A stretch of 64,000 bases of DNA from Hydractinia symbiolongicarpus (taxonomy: Eukaryota; Cnidaria; Hydrozoa; Anthoathecata; Hydractiniidae). The notes below the pieces were generated by a model. The model had not been told where the DNA came from. It did no database searches and saw nothing but the letters and a program-made list of their open reading frames with translations. This document shows positions 1-10,802 of the stretch, one piece after another (positions within the stretch are counted from its first letter, which is position 1; the number at the start of each line of letters is the position of its first letter). The stretch is taken from contig NC_079875.1 of NCBI RefSeq assembly GCF_029227915.1, positions 16,113,001-16,177,000 on the forward strand, in the 5' to 3' direction. A program made the position numbers and the translations under genes.

Positions 1-1730
1 GCAAAAAAATCTTTAAAAGGCTTTTATTATTCGATCTGAGTTCTTTACTCGCTAGTAGGTTTAAAGATAAGATAAATTGGCCTGCGCGTTTCCTGTCGGA
101 CAATTGAAATTAGTTGTGTTTGCATAAAATAATCCTTGCAATGTTTTCCCAGCTGTGAGTTGCGCTTTAGGCCTGAATCCTAATGGCTGACCAATCTTCC
201 CCTCTTGCGGACACTAAGTCACATTACTTGTGTAAAAAATGCTCTGGTTTGTTTATTTGCGTTGCAAGTCAATTTGCAGCCAATATATGGATTTAAAAAG
301 GCGGACAAACGGTCACTGGAGTGAGAACTGTAACTTGCAACATTATAATTACAAGTTAAATTGTTTGCCATCTTCATTTCTGTGTAATTGATAAATGTTA
401 GAACAGCATATGCTCACACCATTCAGACCTCACTTTAAGCACTTTAAGGCACCAAAAGACTTCAAACGACATTAAAAAGCTTCACAATGAACCATATATA
501 TTTATCAAATGTAAAAACAAGTGTTTATTATTGAAACTTAATAAAGACAAATTGATAGTGTTCATTTGAAAGCAACCTGCATAAAGAGAAGTATTTTCAA
601 AAAAACTGGCGGCATAGTCGCATTACGGAAATTGCATTATACAAATTAAACTGCTACCTTTAAAAGATCTATGGCTAATATCATTGCCGCTTATCAACCA
701 ACTATTTAGCATATCAACACTTCTACTCTGCTATCAAGTTATTTGAAATCCTTTTTTATGCATTGTTAGGCGTAGTGCTCGCTTAAATAATGATGCTGGT
801 TTGTAAAAGATAACTTATGGTAGTGCTAATACTATATCTATCTCTTCAATTAGTGTTGTTAACCGACGTTTCTATAGTATTAATTTACGGTAAAAGCCTT
901 CGTACTCAACAGCTTGTGCTAACATGCTTCGTTTGTAAAAAAAACTTAAAACAGATCAAAGTAAAATCGATTGTTTTAGTAGTTTTTGTTTGCATGACTT
1001 TGGATATTACGATTGTCAATGCAGTAACCAAGTGTGACTAACTGAAATTAGATACACCATTAATCGATGCTCAAATTATACTTGCATTTAGTTATTTTAT
1101 AGATTGGCATGGCACATAGCCCAGAAAAGGAATTTTGAGATTTAGCTTAGCTTATTATTCAACGCTTTTGTATAAGAAGGACACTTGTATGAAAAGTCTC
1201 ATTGCTTGGTAACAATTGAGAGCAATGAAAGCCTTTGTAATTAGAGAAATATGCCACTTATCTAACTTTTAATTTGCCCTTACCTAGAGCTTAATACCAA
1301 ATGACTGTACTGCAGAGAAGACTAGCAGCATAATGTTAAAGGTTAAATACAAACGAAAAATTAGGAAACCATCTAAGGTTAGCCATTATGGTTCTTTTGT
1401 TTCACACAAAAAGTGCGAATGAGAAGCTAACAAAGACATTGATTTCGACCATGATGTCAAGCAGAAACTACTAAAAGTTGGTCCCTGAAATGACATAATG
1501 TACAAATGAACCAGGAACATTGTGCATAAACTGTATAAAACATAATGCAATTTCTTGTAAGAAATTTATATGCGCTTAAGAATGATTTTTATTTAATAGC
1601 ATATATACCTTCTTTTTCTGAAATTACAAGGACAGATAAAACTTTAATAATCGAAAACCTAATGTAATTGGTGGGAGAGTTACTTTGCAGGATCATCAGT
1701 TCTCAACTAGCGAATTTACCGTATGAGCGC
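1..1730. other. AT-rich stretch without a supported gene
   Basis: Both strands are AT-rich with frequent stops. One open frame at 817-1041 (plus) has a hydrophobic start and a few Cys pairs, but it has no recognisable domain and no splice context that supports it. I see no tRNA or terminal repeats here. Confidence 0.5.
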
Positions 1731-1732
1731 AG

Positions 1733-1925
1733 TTTGTAATGCTATTTGCTATACGTATCGCCGCATGTATTCTTAAAAAATCCCCAGATATGAAAGTTGA
1801 ACGCTATTTAAACACTATTTACAAACCAAATGCTGAAGAAAAAGCGTATGGTGATTACTTTGTGTATTTTGTCAATAAAATTACGACGATGTTTTGTTTT
1901 TACAAAAAGCTAAGCGATAAAGAAG
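1733..1925 (+). CDS. Possible internal coding exon, unknown protein
   Basis: An open stretch of about 64 codons runs from a possible acceptor (gcgcag before 1733) to a strong donor (GAAG followed by gtaagt at 1926). Its predicted peptide is mixed helical with charged and aromatic residues (for example KSPDMKVERYLNTIYKP) and is not low-complexity, which favours a real exon over a chance frame. I do not recognise the family. No partner exon was found nearby on the plus strand, so the call rests on codon-like composition and splice signals alone. Confidence 0.28.
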
Positions 1926-2138
1926 GTAAGTATATTTTCTTTATCAACTTTTAAAAGACAAGCATGTTTGTACACGGAAGCATATTATGTAGACATAATA
2001 GGCGTCAAAAATGTATTCTATCTTGTTATATATCTTATTATCGAAAAAAAATGTTTTTAAGTCATACAATTTAAATAAATCTTTCTCAATAACTGGCGTC
2101 TTTATTGTTGTTTGTAGAAGGATAGAATATTTTGATTG

Positions 2139-2510
2139 CTACTTCTTCGTTAAACAACGTTCAATAACTGGATAGTAACACACGTTCTTGCAATTGCCTG
2201 CATAACAAAACTGAAAGCATGTAGGAGTAACTTCAAAACGACACGATGTAGATAATCCACCACTTGTTCCTGCGTATCCTCCGTTCCACTTGGGAGCTGG
2301 TACTCGTCTTACCCGGAGTCTTTTCCTTTTAGCAATACGAAGTTTATATCTTGTTCGACGAAATTTCAGTCTATTACTGACCCGCCGTCTCTCGGCAAAA
2401 TTTTGTTTCCTCAAGACGAGTCCATTCCTGCGACGGTGACCGTTTACGTCAAATAATATAAAAATGACGAACAACGCAAGTAGAAAGAAAAAACATCTAT
2501 ATCGCAACAT
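2139..2510 (-). CDS. Small secreted Arg-rich protein with six-cysteine C-terminal domain
   Basis: A single-exon frame of 123 residues. Residues 1-24 form a clear signal peptide (Met, basic residues, long Leu/Phe/Ile core, ending near DVNG). Residues 25-75 are strongly basic with clustered Arg and Lys and several dibasic or tribasic sites that could be processing sites. Residues 76-123 hold a Gly-rich lead (GGYAGTSGGLS) and six cysteines spaced C-x7-C-x3-C-x4-C-x3-C-x7-C. This layout (signal, basic pro-region, compact disulfide domain) is seen in secreted defence, signalling or venom-type peptides, but I do not recognise a named family and infer no activity. No intron is needed. No adjacent gene explains its role. 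The start is the first Met and precedes the signal directly. Confidence 0.6.
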   Translation of the reverse strand: MLRYRCFFFLLALFVIFILFDVNGHRRRNGLVLRKQNFAERRRVSNRLKFRRTRYKLRIAKRKRLRVRRVPAPKWNGGYAGTSGGLSTSCRFEVTPTCFQFCYAGNCKNVCYYPVIERCLTKK

Positions 2511-2519
2511 TTCTCTCGG

Positions 2520-5121
2520 ATTATAAAATGTCGAACCTTTTTATTGCTTATTCTTTTCGATCATTTAAACTTTAAAAAAAAAACCAAAAAAGGAAAAAAA
2601 CAACTGACTAAGCTTGCATTGATATGACTTGTTGACATGTACTCTCTGAATATATCACCTAGATGAAGAATTGTCTAACTATAATAGTTAAATATTACAA
2701 TGTACATTCAACAAGACGGCGATAAAATCTTTAATGAAGATAAAAATAAACTAAGATTCAGAAAATCGAAGGCCACTGTTATACGTTCTTCAAAATGTTT
2801 GACACGAAGGATGTGGGAGTCTGCAAATTTATTTCAACAATGTCGTAAAGAATGCTTCAAGTGACGAAACAAATCAATTTCATATAAAAGAGCTTGAAAA
2901 GATGTCTAGGAATTTGTACATCTTTTTCAAAATATCTTAATTGGTTTTTAAGAATTTGGACTAAGAAGTTCCATTAATTTGTATGACATCATGCACTCGC
3001 TCTGGGTGTTGTACTTACAGTTTTGACGTTCATAGTGCTTTGAACATTCTATATAAATTTTAATATTTAGTTACTATAATTATGAACTAATTACTTATTA
3101 ATTTGAATTACCCTCTTATTTCTTTTTAATTAAAGCTTACCTCCCGCGAAAAAAACAAGTTGGGCTCATATAAATGATCTTTGAAATTTTAAAAAAAAAA
3201 TCTTTATTGGTTCTCCAGATATGTATCCTAAAGTTGCGCTAATTATGCGAACTTTGACGTCATGAACTAATAAACCTTTAGATGGGCAGCAAACACATTC
3301 GCTTCACGCACAGTCCAAAACATATATATTTATTATACTCTTCATTATAATATGTCAAGATTATAGTTATGTTACAGTAAGTATCCTGCCTATGTCTTTA
3401 AGTTGAACTTGTGCAATTTTGCGCCCATCTTACGCCCAATCGCACGACATACTTCGCCGTCAGAATGGAAAGAAATTTATTTATAAAACCTTTGCAATTT
3501 ACTGTTGTTTAATATGTTGTGCAAAACACTTTTTTTCCAATCTTTATTTGCACTTTCTTTTCTAATAGAGAATCTGAATGTCTCAAATGTCAAGGAAATT
3601 AATTAAAACCAACGAGAAAAATTTTTCTAACAAATTCCTATTTTTAAATTTAGTGAGATAAACGTAACCAATGTCATAGGAATCAGTTTTAATATAAAAT
3701 GTTTCGTATATTTACACTTTACTATAAGAGATATGCACCATGAAGATACAACGATGCACTATATAAGGATTTCCAATGCCTATATTTTTAATATCTACAA
3801 TACCATCTGTGTCACGTTGGTTTCTTTTTGTCGAAGATGGTCATTGATACAATCTTTTAATACTTCCAATACATCATCATCACAAATAATTGTTTTGCTT
3901 GAAATTTGAAAATTCTAGTACAGTCGCTAAATTTAATGATGATCCATCCATAAAATACTGACAACGGAATTTACCATTTTCATGGTGACTTTAGATCCTA
4001 AAGAGTAATCAAGTAATGGTCCTTAAGAATTACATTGTCACAAAAGATTATTCGGGAAAAGAAATAACACAATATTTCGAAAATTACAAGTTAATTCCTA
4101 AGTTATCCAAGGAAATTTTTTGGATCGTTTAACGTCTATGTGTTTACAATTAAGTAAAAATTTACACACACAGAAAAAAAAATGAAAAAAGAGAAAAGAA
4201 TTATAGTATATCAGCCGTGGTAATACACTTCAATGAGCTTTCATTATTACATAATGACAGGTTTAAGTAACGAACTGTTAAGCTAGAAAAAGTTTTAACT
4301 GAAATACGAAGTTATTCACGCAGAGAGCAATGGATCTTATATTAACGTTGTGCACTGTTTTTAAGATAATTAATATTTCGTGAAGGAAAAGAAGTTTATT
4401 GCCTCTATGAAATATGAATTAAAAGACCTTTTGTAATAACAGAATGGCAAAACGATGAATATGCTACGTTAGGTGAAATTTGTAAAACTCAATTTAGAGC
4501 CATTTTCGAAAAACCGTTATCGACGCATGAAATCGCTGCCCATATTTTTTTTGTGTGAAGTTGAATTTTGGTGCGCAGCTTTGGTGCTATATAATCTACT
4601 GTTTTCGCAAGGTAAAAACAACCGTACTTTTTCAATAAAAGAGATCATTTTTACTCAGTCGACTATCTATTTTTTAGATTATTATATCCATCGGTCGCTA
4701 AGCAGGAACGGGTTTTTAAGGTAGTGACTAGTTTGTATCGGCGAAAGTAAAACAGTGGAGAAAGTTTACGTGCGCAGGTTGTTATTGAATTGAAATATTA
4801 GCAACGGAAAAGTTGCCTTGCAGTCACAGCGGTGTGCCATTGTACTACTGTGCGAGCATTTCTATCTTTCCCCGTTAATCATGCAGAAAATAGCAGAGAA
4901 TTCTTGGCACTGAAGAAAACGATTGCGGGTAGGCTTAGATCTAACTTCCTCAAATAATGAAGAGGCAAGAAAAGCATCAGTTACAAGCAAACATGTCATG
5001 AGGTGGCTTGCTTAGAAATCTTCTGAAATAGTTGCTTAATTGTTATGGAACTTTGTATATTTTCCCAAATTTTGACTTCCCAGTTAAAATCGTTGCGGAT
5101 TATTAATCTACAAGACATTGC
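2520..5121. other. Non-coding AT-rich stretch
   Basis: No supported gene. A frame at 4473-4724 (plus) has no domain or splice support. Around 3750-4000 the minus strand shows short protein-like pieces in shifting frames, possibly an old relic, but too broken to name. Confidence 0.45.
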
Positions 5122-5610
5122 TTAACCCTATTTGGTCCCTGAGAGTGTTTTTAATAGCTCCTTAATGCTATGTTTCAGGGCTACGATACATACTATGTTT
5201 CATTATTTATCTATTAGACACATTCATGCCGAATTTAGGTCTCATACCTTTCAGAGGCTCTGATATTGACTAATACTTGAAACAACCCTAAACATCTCCA
5301 CGAAACCTTTATAATGGGGAAAATATAATAACTCCTGTTACGATTACTCTTAGAATTTAAAACTGAAAACACAACTTTGTTTCATGAAGAGGATTTACTT
5401 TGCATGTGTGGTACACGTGATTAGCTTTGAGAAACTTCAAACAGAATGCGCAAATTCGGTCTAGAACTAAAGTAATTGAATTTTAAGCAGATAGCAGTAT
5501 TTTGAACAAATTTCAAGCTTTTGATGACGTCACGGATAAATGTGCTAAGTTTGATTTGGACAAGACTATGAAAAGTTATTAAGACGGGCGGATTCGGCCT
5601 CAATAGTTTT
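5122..5610 (+). mobile_element. Truncated piggyBac-like MITE
   Basis: Starts with TTAA followed by CCCTATTTGGTCC. It aligns along its length with the intact copy at 41708-42469, sharing for example the block 'ataatggggaaaatataata' and the sequence around 'tcagaggct'. The 3' terminal inverted repeat is missing: the copy ends near 'gggcggattcggcc' and then diverges. It holds no transposase. The open frame on the minus strand at 5421-5603 is repeat sequence, not a gene. Confidence 0.65.
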
Positions 5611-5990
5611 TCCCACTTTTTCCCACTTTAATTCAACATAAACAATATATCGTATTTTGAGGTATTTTCCTAGTACTTATCCTTTCTTAGGTTAAAAAGC
5701 AGGAAGGTATGTTACGGTCAATTATTACTACTAACATAAAAATATGACGAAAAATTAGTTAGAATGTTTTTAACGCTCTTTAGATAAGTAACAGTATTTT
5801 CATTAATTTTAAAATGACTAAAGACGTCACACAAAGAGGTTGAAGCCAGCTCTAACTGATATACCTCTTTTGCCCCTTACAACAACTGTGATAAACGATA
5901 ATATATATGTATGTACTATATATACTATATATACGATATAATATATTTTCAGCAAAACAAATAAATACTATACTTATATTGCACACTTAC

Positions 5991-6255
5991 TTTTATGCAT
6001 GGCTCTCCTAGGGGCCAGTCACGCTTGCAATGATGTAGCAGTTCGTTTAACGAATTGCATTCCTGCATTTTTGAAAGGACGAACTTTCTTTTTATACTAA
6101 AATGGGACACAAAGTCCCCTTTCAACATGGATAATACGTACAATTGACCGTTGGATGGATTTTCACTTTTGCGAATTAAGAAAGCCCCAGATTTGTTTTC
6201 GGGATGTTTAAGATAGCGAATACTTTCTTCCCGAGTGATACAACCAAAATACCAT
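5991..6255 (-). CDS. Gene A: SH2-domain exon (Src type)
   Basis: A complete SH2 domain in one 265-nt exon (1 + 88 codons, phase 2 in, phase 0 out), bounded by acceptor 'ttattcag' and donor 'gtaagt'. It begins WYFGCITR, like Src-family SH2 domains. The phosphotyrosine-binding Arg lies in FLIRKSE (Arg at about residue 28 of the exon), the alphaA Arg in ITR (residue 8), and the betaD His in HFSI. So the key binding residues look intact. SH2 domains bind phosphotyrosine peptides in the cytoplasm. The preceding connector exon (6729-6813) ends in the matching phase, giving ER-WYFG across the junction, and upstream on the same strand lie a B-box/coiled-coil exon and a RING exon. I found no kinase domain downstream in the window. 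Confidence 0.88.
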
Positions 6256-6728
6256 CTGAATAAGAAAAAAGTAGCGTAGTAAGGTAAATACAAAGAATGA
6301 CAATAGATAATTATGAATTGCATTCAGCCTGTTACCACAATATGCTGCAATTAAATAAACTTGAAGGATTCTTCGGGATATATTAAGAAAAAAAGAAAAT
6401 AGAAAAATGAAATAGAACATATGCGATTAGATTCTTATTTTCACTATCCGCCTCTTCCTCGCCTTTTTTCTATTTTATTGCCATCTCTATTTATACTTAT
6501 ATTTATATTTTTCCGATTCTATTTTTTATTTTTTATTTACCTTTAATGTGACATATAGGTTGACATATATGGTTTTATTAAAACTAGAGTACATCAGAAA
6601 GACTTTCAAATAAAATTTCAACGTTTTCCACTAGTGCAACCACTGAGAATGGATTTCAAATGCTCTTTTAATGTTTATTGTTTTGGTCATGTATACACAA
6701 CGTTTGTGGAAAAAAATGAATAACTTAC

Positions 6729-6813
6729 CGTTCATTTTCTAAAGTCCTTACAGTCGTGGCAGCAGTCGTATCACAAGGATGGTAACCCTTTTCTGTGTTG
6801 AGAGGGATCTCGT
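6729..6813 (-). CDS. Gene A: connector exon before SH2
   Basis: An 85-nt exon (2 + 27 codons + 2) between acceptor 'cttttag' and donor 'gtaagt'. It encodes a short linker containing HPCDTTAATTVRTLENE, and the next exon continues R-WYFG. Gene C has a homologous exon (44808-44880) with HPTCDTEASTTVRNLEDE, at the same position and in the same phases. That two-copy conservation, plus phase fit on both sides, is the support for the call. It is probably a flexible linker; no domain is recognised. It can splice in frame directly from the B-box exon (phase 1), although gene C has two extra small linker exons in between that I could not identify here. Confidence 0.75.
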
Positions 6814-7469
6814 CTAAAAGTGAGATAAATAACGATAACGCTCAATGCAAAGAAACATAGCGGAAGCCTTAACAGCTCATCAGAATAAATCTCCTAAATC
6901 GTCAAAAGGAAATGGTCTTTACAGTATACTAATCAGTGTCAAGGTCTACACAGTAAACATTACGGCCACACTAATTCCGAAAACATTCTTATATTGACTG
7001 GTAATTGACTGGCATCACCAGAATATTTGGAATGAATTTTCTTTTTCTATTGCACATCTGTGTAAAAAATTTCGGATTAACTTTTTCTTAATTAATTTTA
7101 CTAAACTTAACTAGACCACAAGTGTAGCCAGTCCGACAAAACGTGCTTATGTTCTTTATCAATCCAGCATTTTCACATTTAAAATTTTCAAATCGATATG
7201 TGTTTTGGGAGTGCGTATAGAAGCTAAAGTATTTTGCATATTCATAATCCGCTGAACATTTTTTTTGTGCAAATATAACTCCTATAACTCCATAAAATTT
7301 TAACTGAACGTCTAATAAATTGTACGAGGAATAAGCTATACAGTGCATCAATGTAATGTTGAAGTCGCCTTAAAAATGAAATACATTCTACTGAAGGTGG
7401 AGTGTATTTCAAAACGCTCAAAGTTGGATTCTAAATTGACAAAGTAAAAGCAGCAGCAAGAAAAGGTAC
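6814..7469 (-). other. Gene A intron
   Basis: Lies between the B-box/coiled-coil exon and the connector exon. Genes B and C have one or two small linker exons at this place (phase 1 to 2, then 2 to 1). I searched for counterparts here and saw no convincing one. Confidence 0.5.
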
Positions 7470-8377
7470 CTTTTAAACTTTCCATAATACGCGATAAATC
7501 AATTGCTAGTCGTGAGAAGTCGAAACATTTTTCAGATCCTTCAATCAGATTTTTACAAGGAGACGATGCGCCCGAAATGACAGTAGGTGACTTAACTTCA
7601 TCAATGGAAATTTTTAATTTCCCTAGTGGGTTTCTTGATAACTTCTCCATATTTAGTTGTTGGAGGTGTGAATTAAATGTTGCAATACTGGGCGGTAAGG
7701 AAGAAAGATTTCGTAGTTTTCTTTCAACTTCCACCTTTTCAGCAATCAGTTCGAAATTGGACTTTAATTTAAAAGCCTTTATTTCATCTGTAAATTCTTT
7801 CATTTTAGTCCTATCTATGCATCCAACACGCATTATCTCGGCTTTGAATTTTTCTGATTTTTCATCAAAATCCTTCAACATATTCTTTTCTTCTTCATTT
7901 AAAATGCTAAGATATCTTTCTATGCATTTCAGTTTTCTCATTTCCAGTTCTTGAACAAATACCTTTCTCTCACATTCGAGCTTCATCAAAGTTTTATGAT
8001 ATATTTCTGATAATTTTTCTAATTCAACTATTGTATCTTCAAATGTTTGAAAATGCTTGTTTAATTCAATGCCATATTCAGTTATGCTTTTGGTGTTGTG
8101 ACCTTTGTGTTCCCTGTGGACGCAATACACACACACAAACTGACTATCACATTCGATGCACACTTGCTTAGCCAGGGAGTTATGTTGACTGCATAAGGGA
8201 TGAATTTCTTGTAACTTTTCGTTAAAACTAACAGTAACGAATGATTTGTTTTCACAAGAATGTATTTTTTGGCATTTCTCACAGATCTTCGCAGCACAAA
8301 TTCTGCAGAAGTAACGAACAGGCTGTTTGCAATTCTCAGTTTGTCTGCATAGGGCATTGCCTTTTCCATTTTCTTCT
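7470..8377 (-). CDS. Gene A: B-box and coiled-coil exon (TRIM-like)
   Basis: A 908-nt exon (1 + 302 codons + 1; acceptor 'ttttctag', donor 'gtacct'). The N-terminal 45 residues hold a Cys-rich zinc module (CxxTENCKQP ... CEKCQ), followed by a clear B-box 2: C-x2-H, then CIEC, CVYC and HREHKGH ligands. After that come about 150 residues of charged heptad-like sequence consistent with a coiled coil. This is the TRIM/RBCC order. Compared with genes B and C one Cys is replaced (QPVRYFC against QPICYSC). Coiled coils in this family drive dimerisation. The exon has no in-frame ATG near its start because it is internal, and its phase matches the RING exon donor. A second open frame overlapping the 5' part (8082-8402) is out of frame with the B-box and is a shadow. 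Confidence 0.88.
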
Positions 8378-8916
8378 CTAGAAAATAATTTAGCGCATAC
8401 ACAAATGTAACCTAAGTATGACTCTCTTTTCTCTCATTACTAAAACAATTTGTCGTCTATTGTTGTTATATATTAGAAAAAATAACATTTGGTGCAAGGG
8501 ATGGGTTTTAAAGGGAAGGGGGAATAATTTTCTTATTTTGAAAAAAACATTCTTAAAAAAATTTATTGCGTGGGCTAAGTTCACTTCTGCATCCCCCTGA
8601 TCTCACGGCACTGGACTTAATTTACTTAAATATCACGGCATTATATGTTTCCGAACCAATTAAAAGGTTAGAAGAGTGGACAAAAAGCTAGTCTTACAAC
8701 TGCTTAAAATGTGTAGAGTTTATCAGATAACAAATAAAAAACCAAAGTATAAAACTGGAAATGTTAACGAGGATGTTTGAACAATAAAACTTTATTGTGT
8801 CCAAAAAATCAACATGGCGACTGCTGTTTTTTTATGATGGTAATAAGCTGACAAAATAGTGTAGAAACATCCAAATTTATTTAAAAAAAAAAACAATTTG
8901 CAAAAATAATACTTAC

Positions 8917-9173
8917 ACATTATTTAAAATGTCAGCAAGACAATAAGAAGTAGGTAAGTATGATGTCGTTTCGTGTTCATTTATTATTGTTTTGTTTGAA
9001 CATCTAAGTGGGCAATTTAGTTCAGCACTTCCATCTTCATTAAATGACAAAATGTCGTCTAAACAGCCGTGACAGTACGTGTGTCCACAGTTAAGATGTT
9101 TAGGCGTATTGTAAGTATCTAAGCAAATCTTGCATTCCAGCATCAGACTGATCCTGTCTGGCGACAACGCCAT
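8917..9173 (-). CDS. Gene A: first coding exon with RING finger
   Basis: A 257-nt exon starting MALSPDRISL and ending at donor 'gtaagt' in phase 2. The RING finger follows immediately: CKIC, then C-G-H-x2-C-x2-C, and a final pair CPLRC. This predicts a zinc-binding E3 ubiquitin ligase domain. The last pair is spaced C-x3-C instead of the usual C-x2-C, as in both paralogues. The Met at 9173 is chosen over an upstream Met (9242) because genes B and C start at the equivalent residue and share the MxLSP start. Intron, then the B-box/coiled-coil exon at 8377. Confidence 0.88.
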
Positions 9174-9249
9174 TTCAGTTATTCGGTTAAGCAAGTATCC
9201 TTTAAAATATTTCGCAGTGAGAAGCTTACCAGAGATCAACACTCAGAAT

Positions 9250-10490
9250 ATATGATACGTAATGATTCTATCAGCAATTATTTATGTCCTAAATAACAAA
9301 AATGTTAAGGCAAAAATTAGGGGATAATCGTTTCAATTATTGGCCATCATAGCTACGATACGATGCATTTTGATGTTTATTTTTCTTTAACCAAGTTAAT
9401 TATTACTTCACCAAATAATTTTTTGGCACCTCTGCACTGTTTACAGGTGCCCGGAAATATGATCTAATCTTTTTATTTCAGTTTCATTGTTTTTTTTAAC
9501 ATTTTTTTTCTTTATTGAACACTGCTCATTCAAATATTCTACGATATTAAAATCAAGAGAATTTCTGACTTGACGAAAAACTCTTTGACGAGCATTGATC
9601 TCTTTTTAGTTAATTAAAAGAGAGAAAAAAAAGTATCGAAACAAAAAAGGTAAAATAAATAAATCGCCAACATGTAGTCACGTGGTGTTAATTTTTGAAA
9701 TGTATCTTTGACAGTGCATCCAATTCATAATTGCATTCAGAAGCATCAAGATGGCGCCCTCTTTACGTCATAGACTATGAAGACTAAACTTTATTTTTTC
9801 TTACACATAAAACAATTTTAAATGAGACAGAAAAGTCGTAATCTATCACCTTAGGTATCTATCTAAAATATCTACAAAAAGTAAACAAAGAATAATAACT
9901 AAAAAGGGAAAACCTTTATATTTTTGTGTTTAAAGTTGAAGCTCATACCAAGTAAAGTGATGAATTTGTTTGTTAGCTTTCTTGATCTGCTCACAAATAA
10001 AATTCTACCATACACCTAAAAAGACCATACGAGACAGTGAACATTTATGTTTTAAAACATAACAATTGACAAAGAAATGTTGAAGGTGTTGTTGCTTCAA
10101 ATAACAATGATCTAGAATTTCAGCCATTTAGAATTGATATTTTGCAGACAAAAACTGTATTACTTCCTTAGTTTGTGTTTATCTTTAAAAACATGCATTT
10201 TTACTGTATATACTTAAAAAAATGCTGCTATATTTTATCAAAGATATTTAAAATTGAAAGTTGCATTTATTGGCGTTTGTCACAAGATATTTTTAAGCAG
10301 CCTTGTTTCATGGAAAATAATTCTTAAACTTGTCGATACAAGATCATGAAGTGTTTACGTAATCATTATTGTATTAACAGGAATAAATCAACCATAAATA
10401 GGGAAAACCAAAATCTTCATAGTTCTCAAAGTTGTAGGTTGTGAAAAAACGTACTGGTTGAGGTGTTGTGGATTTTTTTTAATTGTATGA
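9250..10490. other. Upstream region of gene A, no gene seen
   Basis: AT-rich sequence between gene A and the decayed RING exon. It should contain the gene A promoter, but I cannot point to a specific element. Confidence 0.4.
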
Positions 10491-10499
10491 TCAATGATC

Positions 10500-10711
10500 T
10501 CTGAAAATCTTTGTAAAAATGTCATGGGGGGAGTATTTTTGTTTGTTTCAGAGTATTTTCACTGCAACCCATATAAATGCCTTGACATATATTTTCAACA
10601 ATCATTGTGCGTTCCATTTTCTGATAATTAGGTTTATAGTAAGTTTCTTAGCAAAATTTGCATTTCAGCATAGCACTCGCCATGTTCAGTGTGTGATGAA
10701 GTGACAAAGCC
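10500..10711 (-). pseudogene. Decayed fourth RING exon of the RBCC family
   Basis: Reading the minus strand from 10711, the sequence starts ATGGCTTTGTCA (MALS), and after an insertion continues SAMLKCKFC, then an in-frame stop where the paralogues have Leu, then ETYYKPN. This matches the start of the RING exons of genes A and C (MALSP..SAMxECKIC LETYHKP). The remaining RING ligands are degraded. No B-box exon follows on the minus strand. An open frame on the opposite strand here (10519-10704) is a shadow of this relic. Confidence 0.6.
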
Positions 10712-10802
10712 ATTTCACGTTTTTAGTGTTTATCAGGTGTTCCATACATTAGAACTTATTACATCGAGGTTTAAGTTAGGCAGCAACACGTACAATATAT
10801 GC

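Noticed and set aside
817-1041. 74-residue open frame with hydrophobic start and Cys pairs
   Set aside because: No domain, no fitting splice sites and AT-driven composition.
3012-3070. Minus-strand mini-exon (NVQSTMNVKT) as the gene A counterpart of the exon at 48360
   Set aside because: Splice signals are present and the peptide is loosely similar, but the length and outgoing phase differ; support is too thin.
8082-8402. 106-residue open frame on the minus strand
   Set aside because: It is out of frame with the B-box ligands and crosses the acceptor of the gene A B-box exon.
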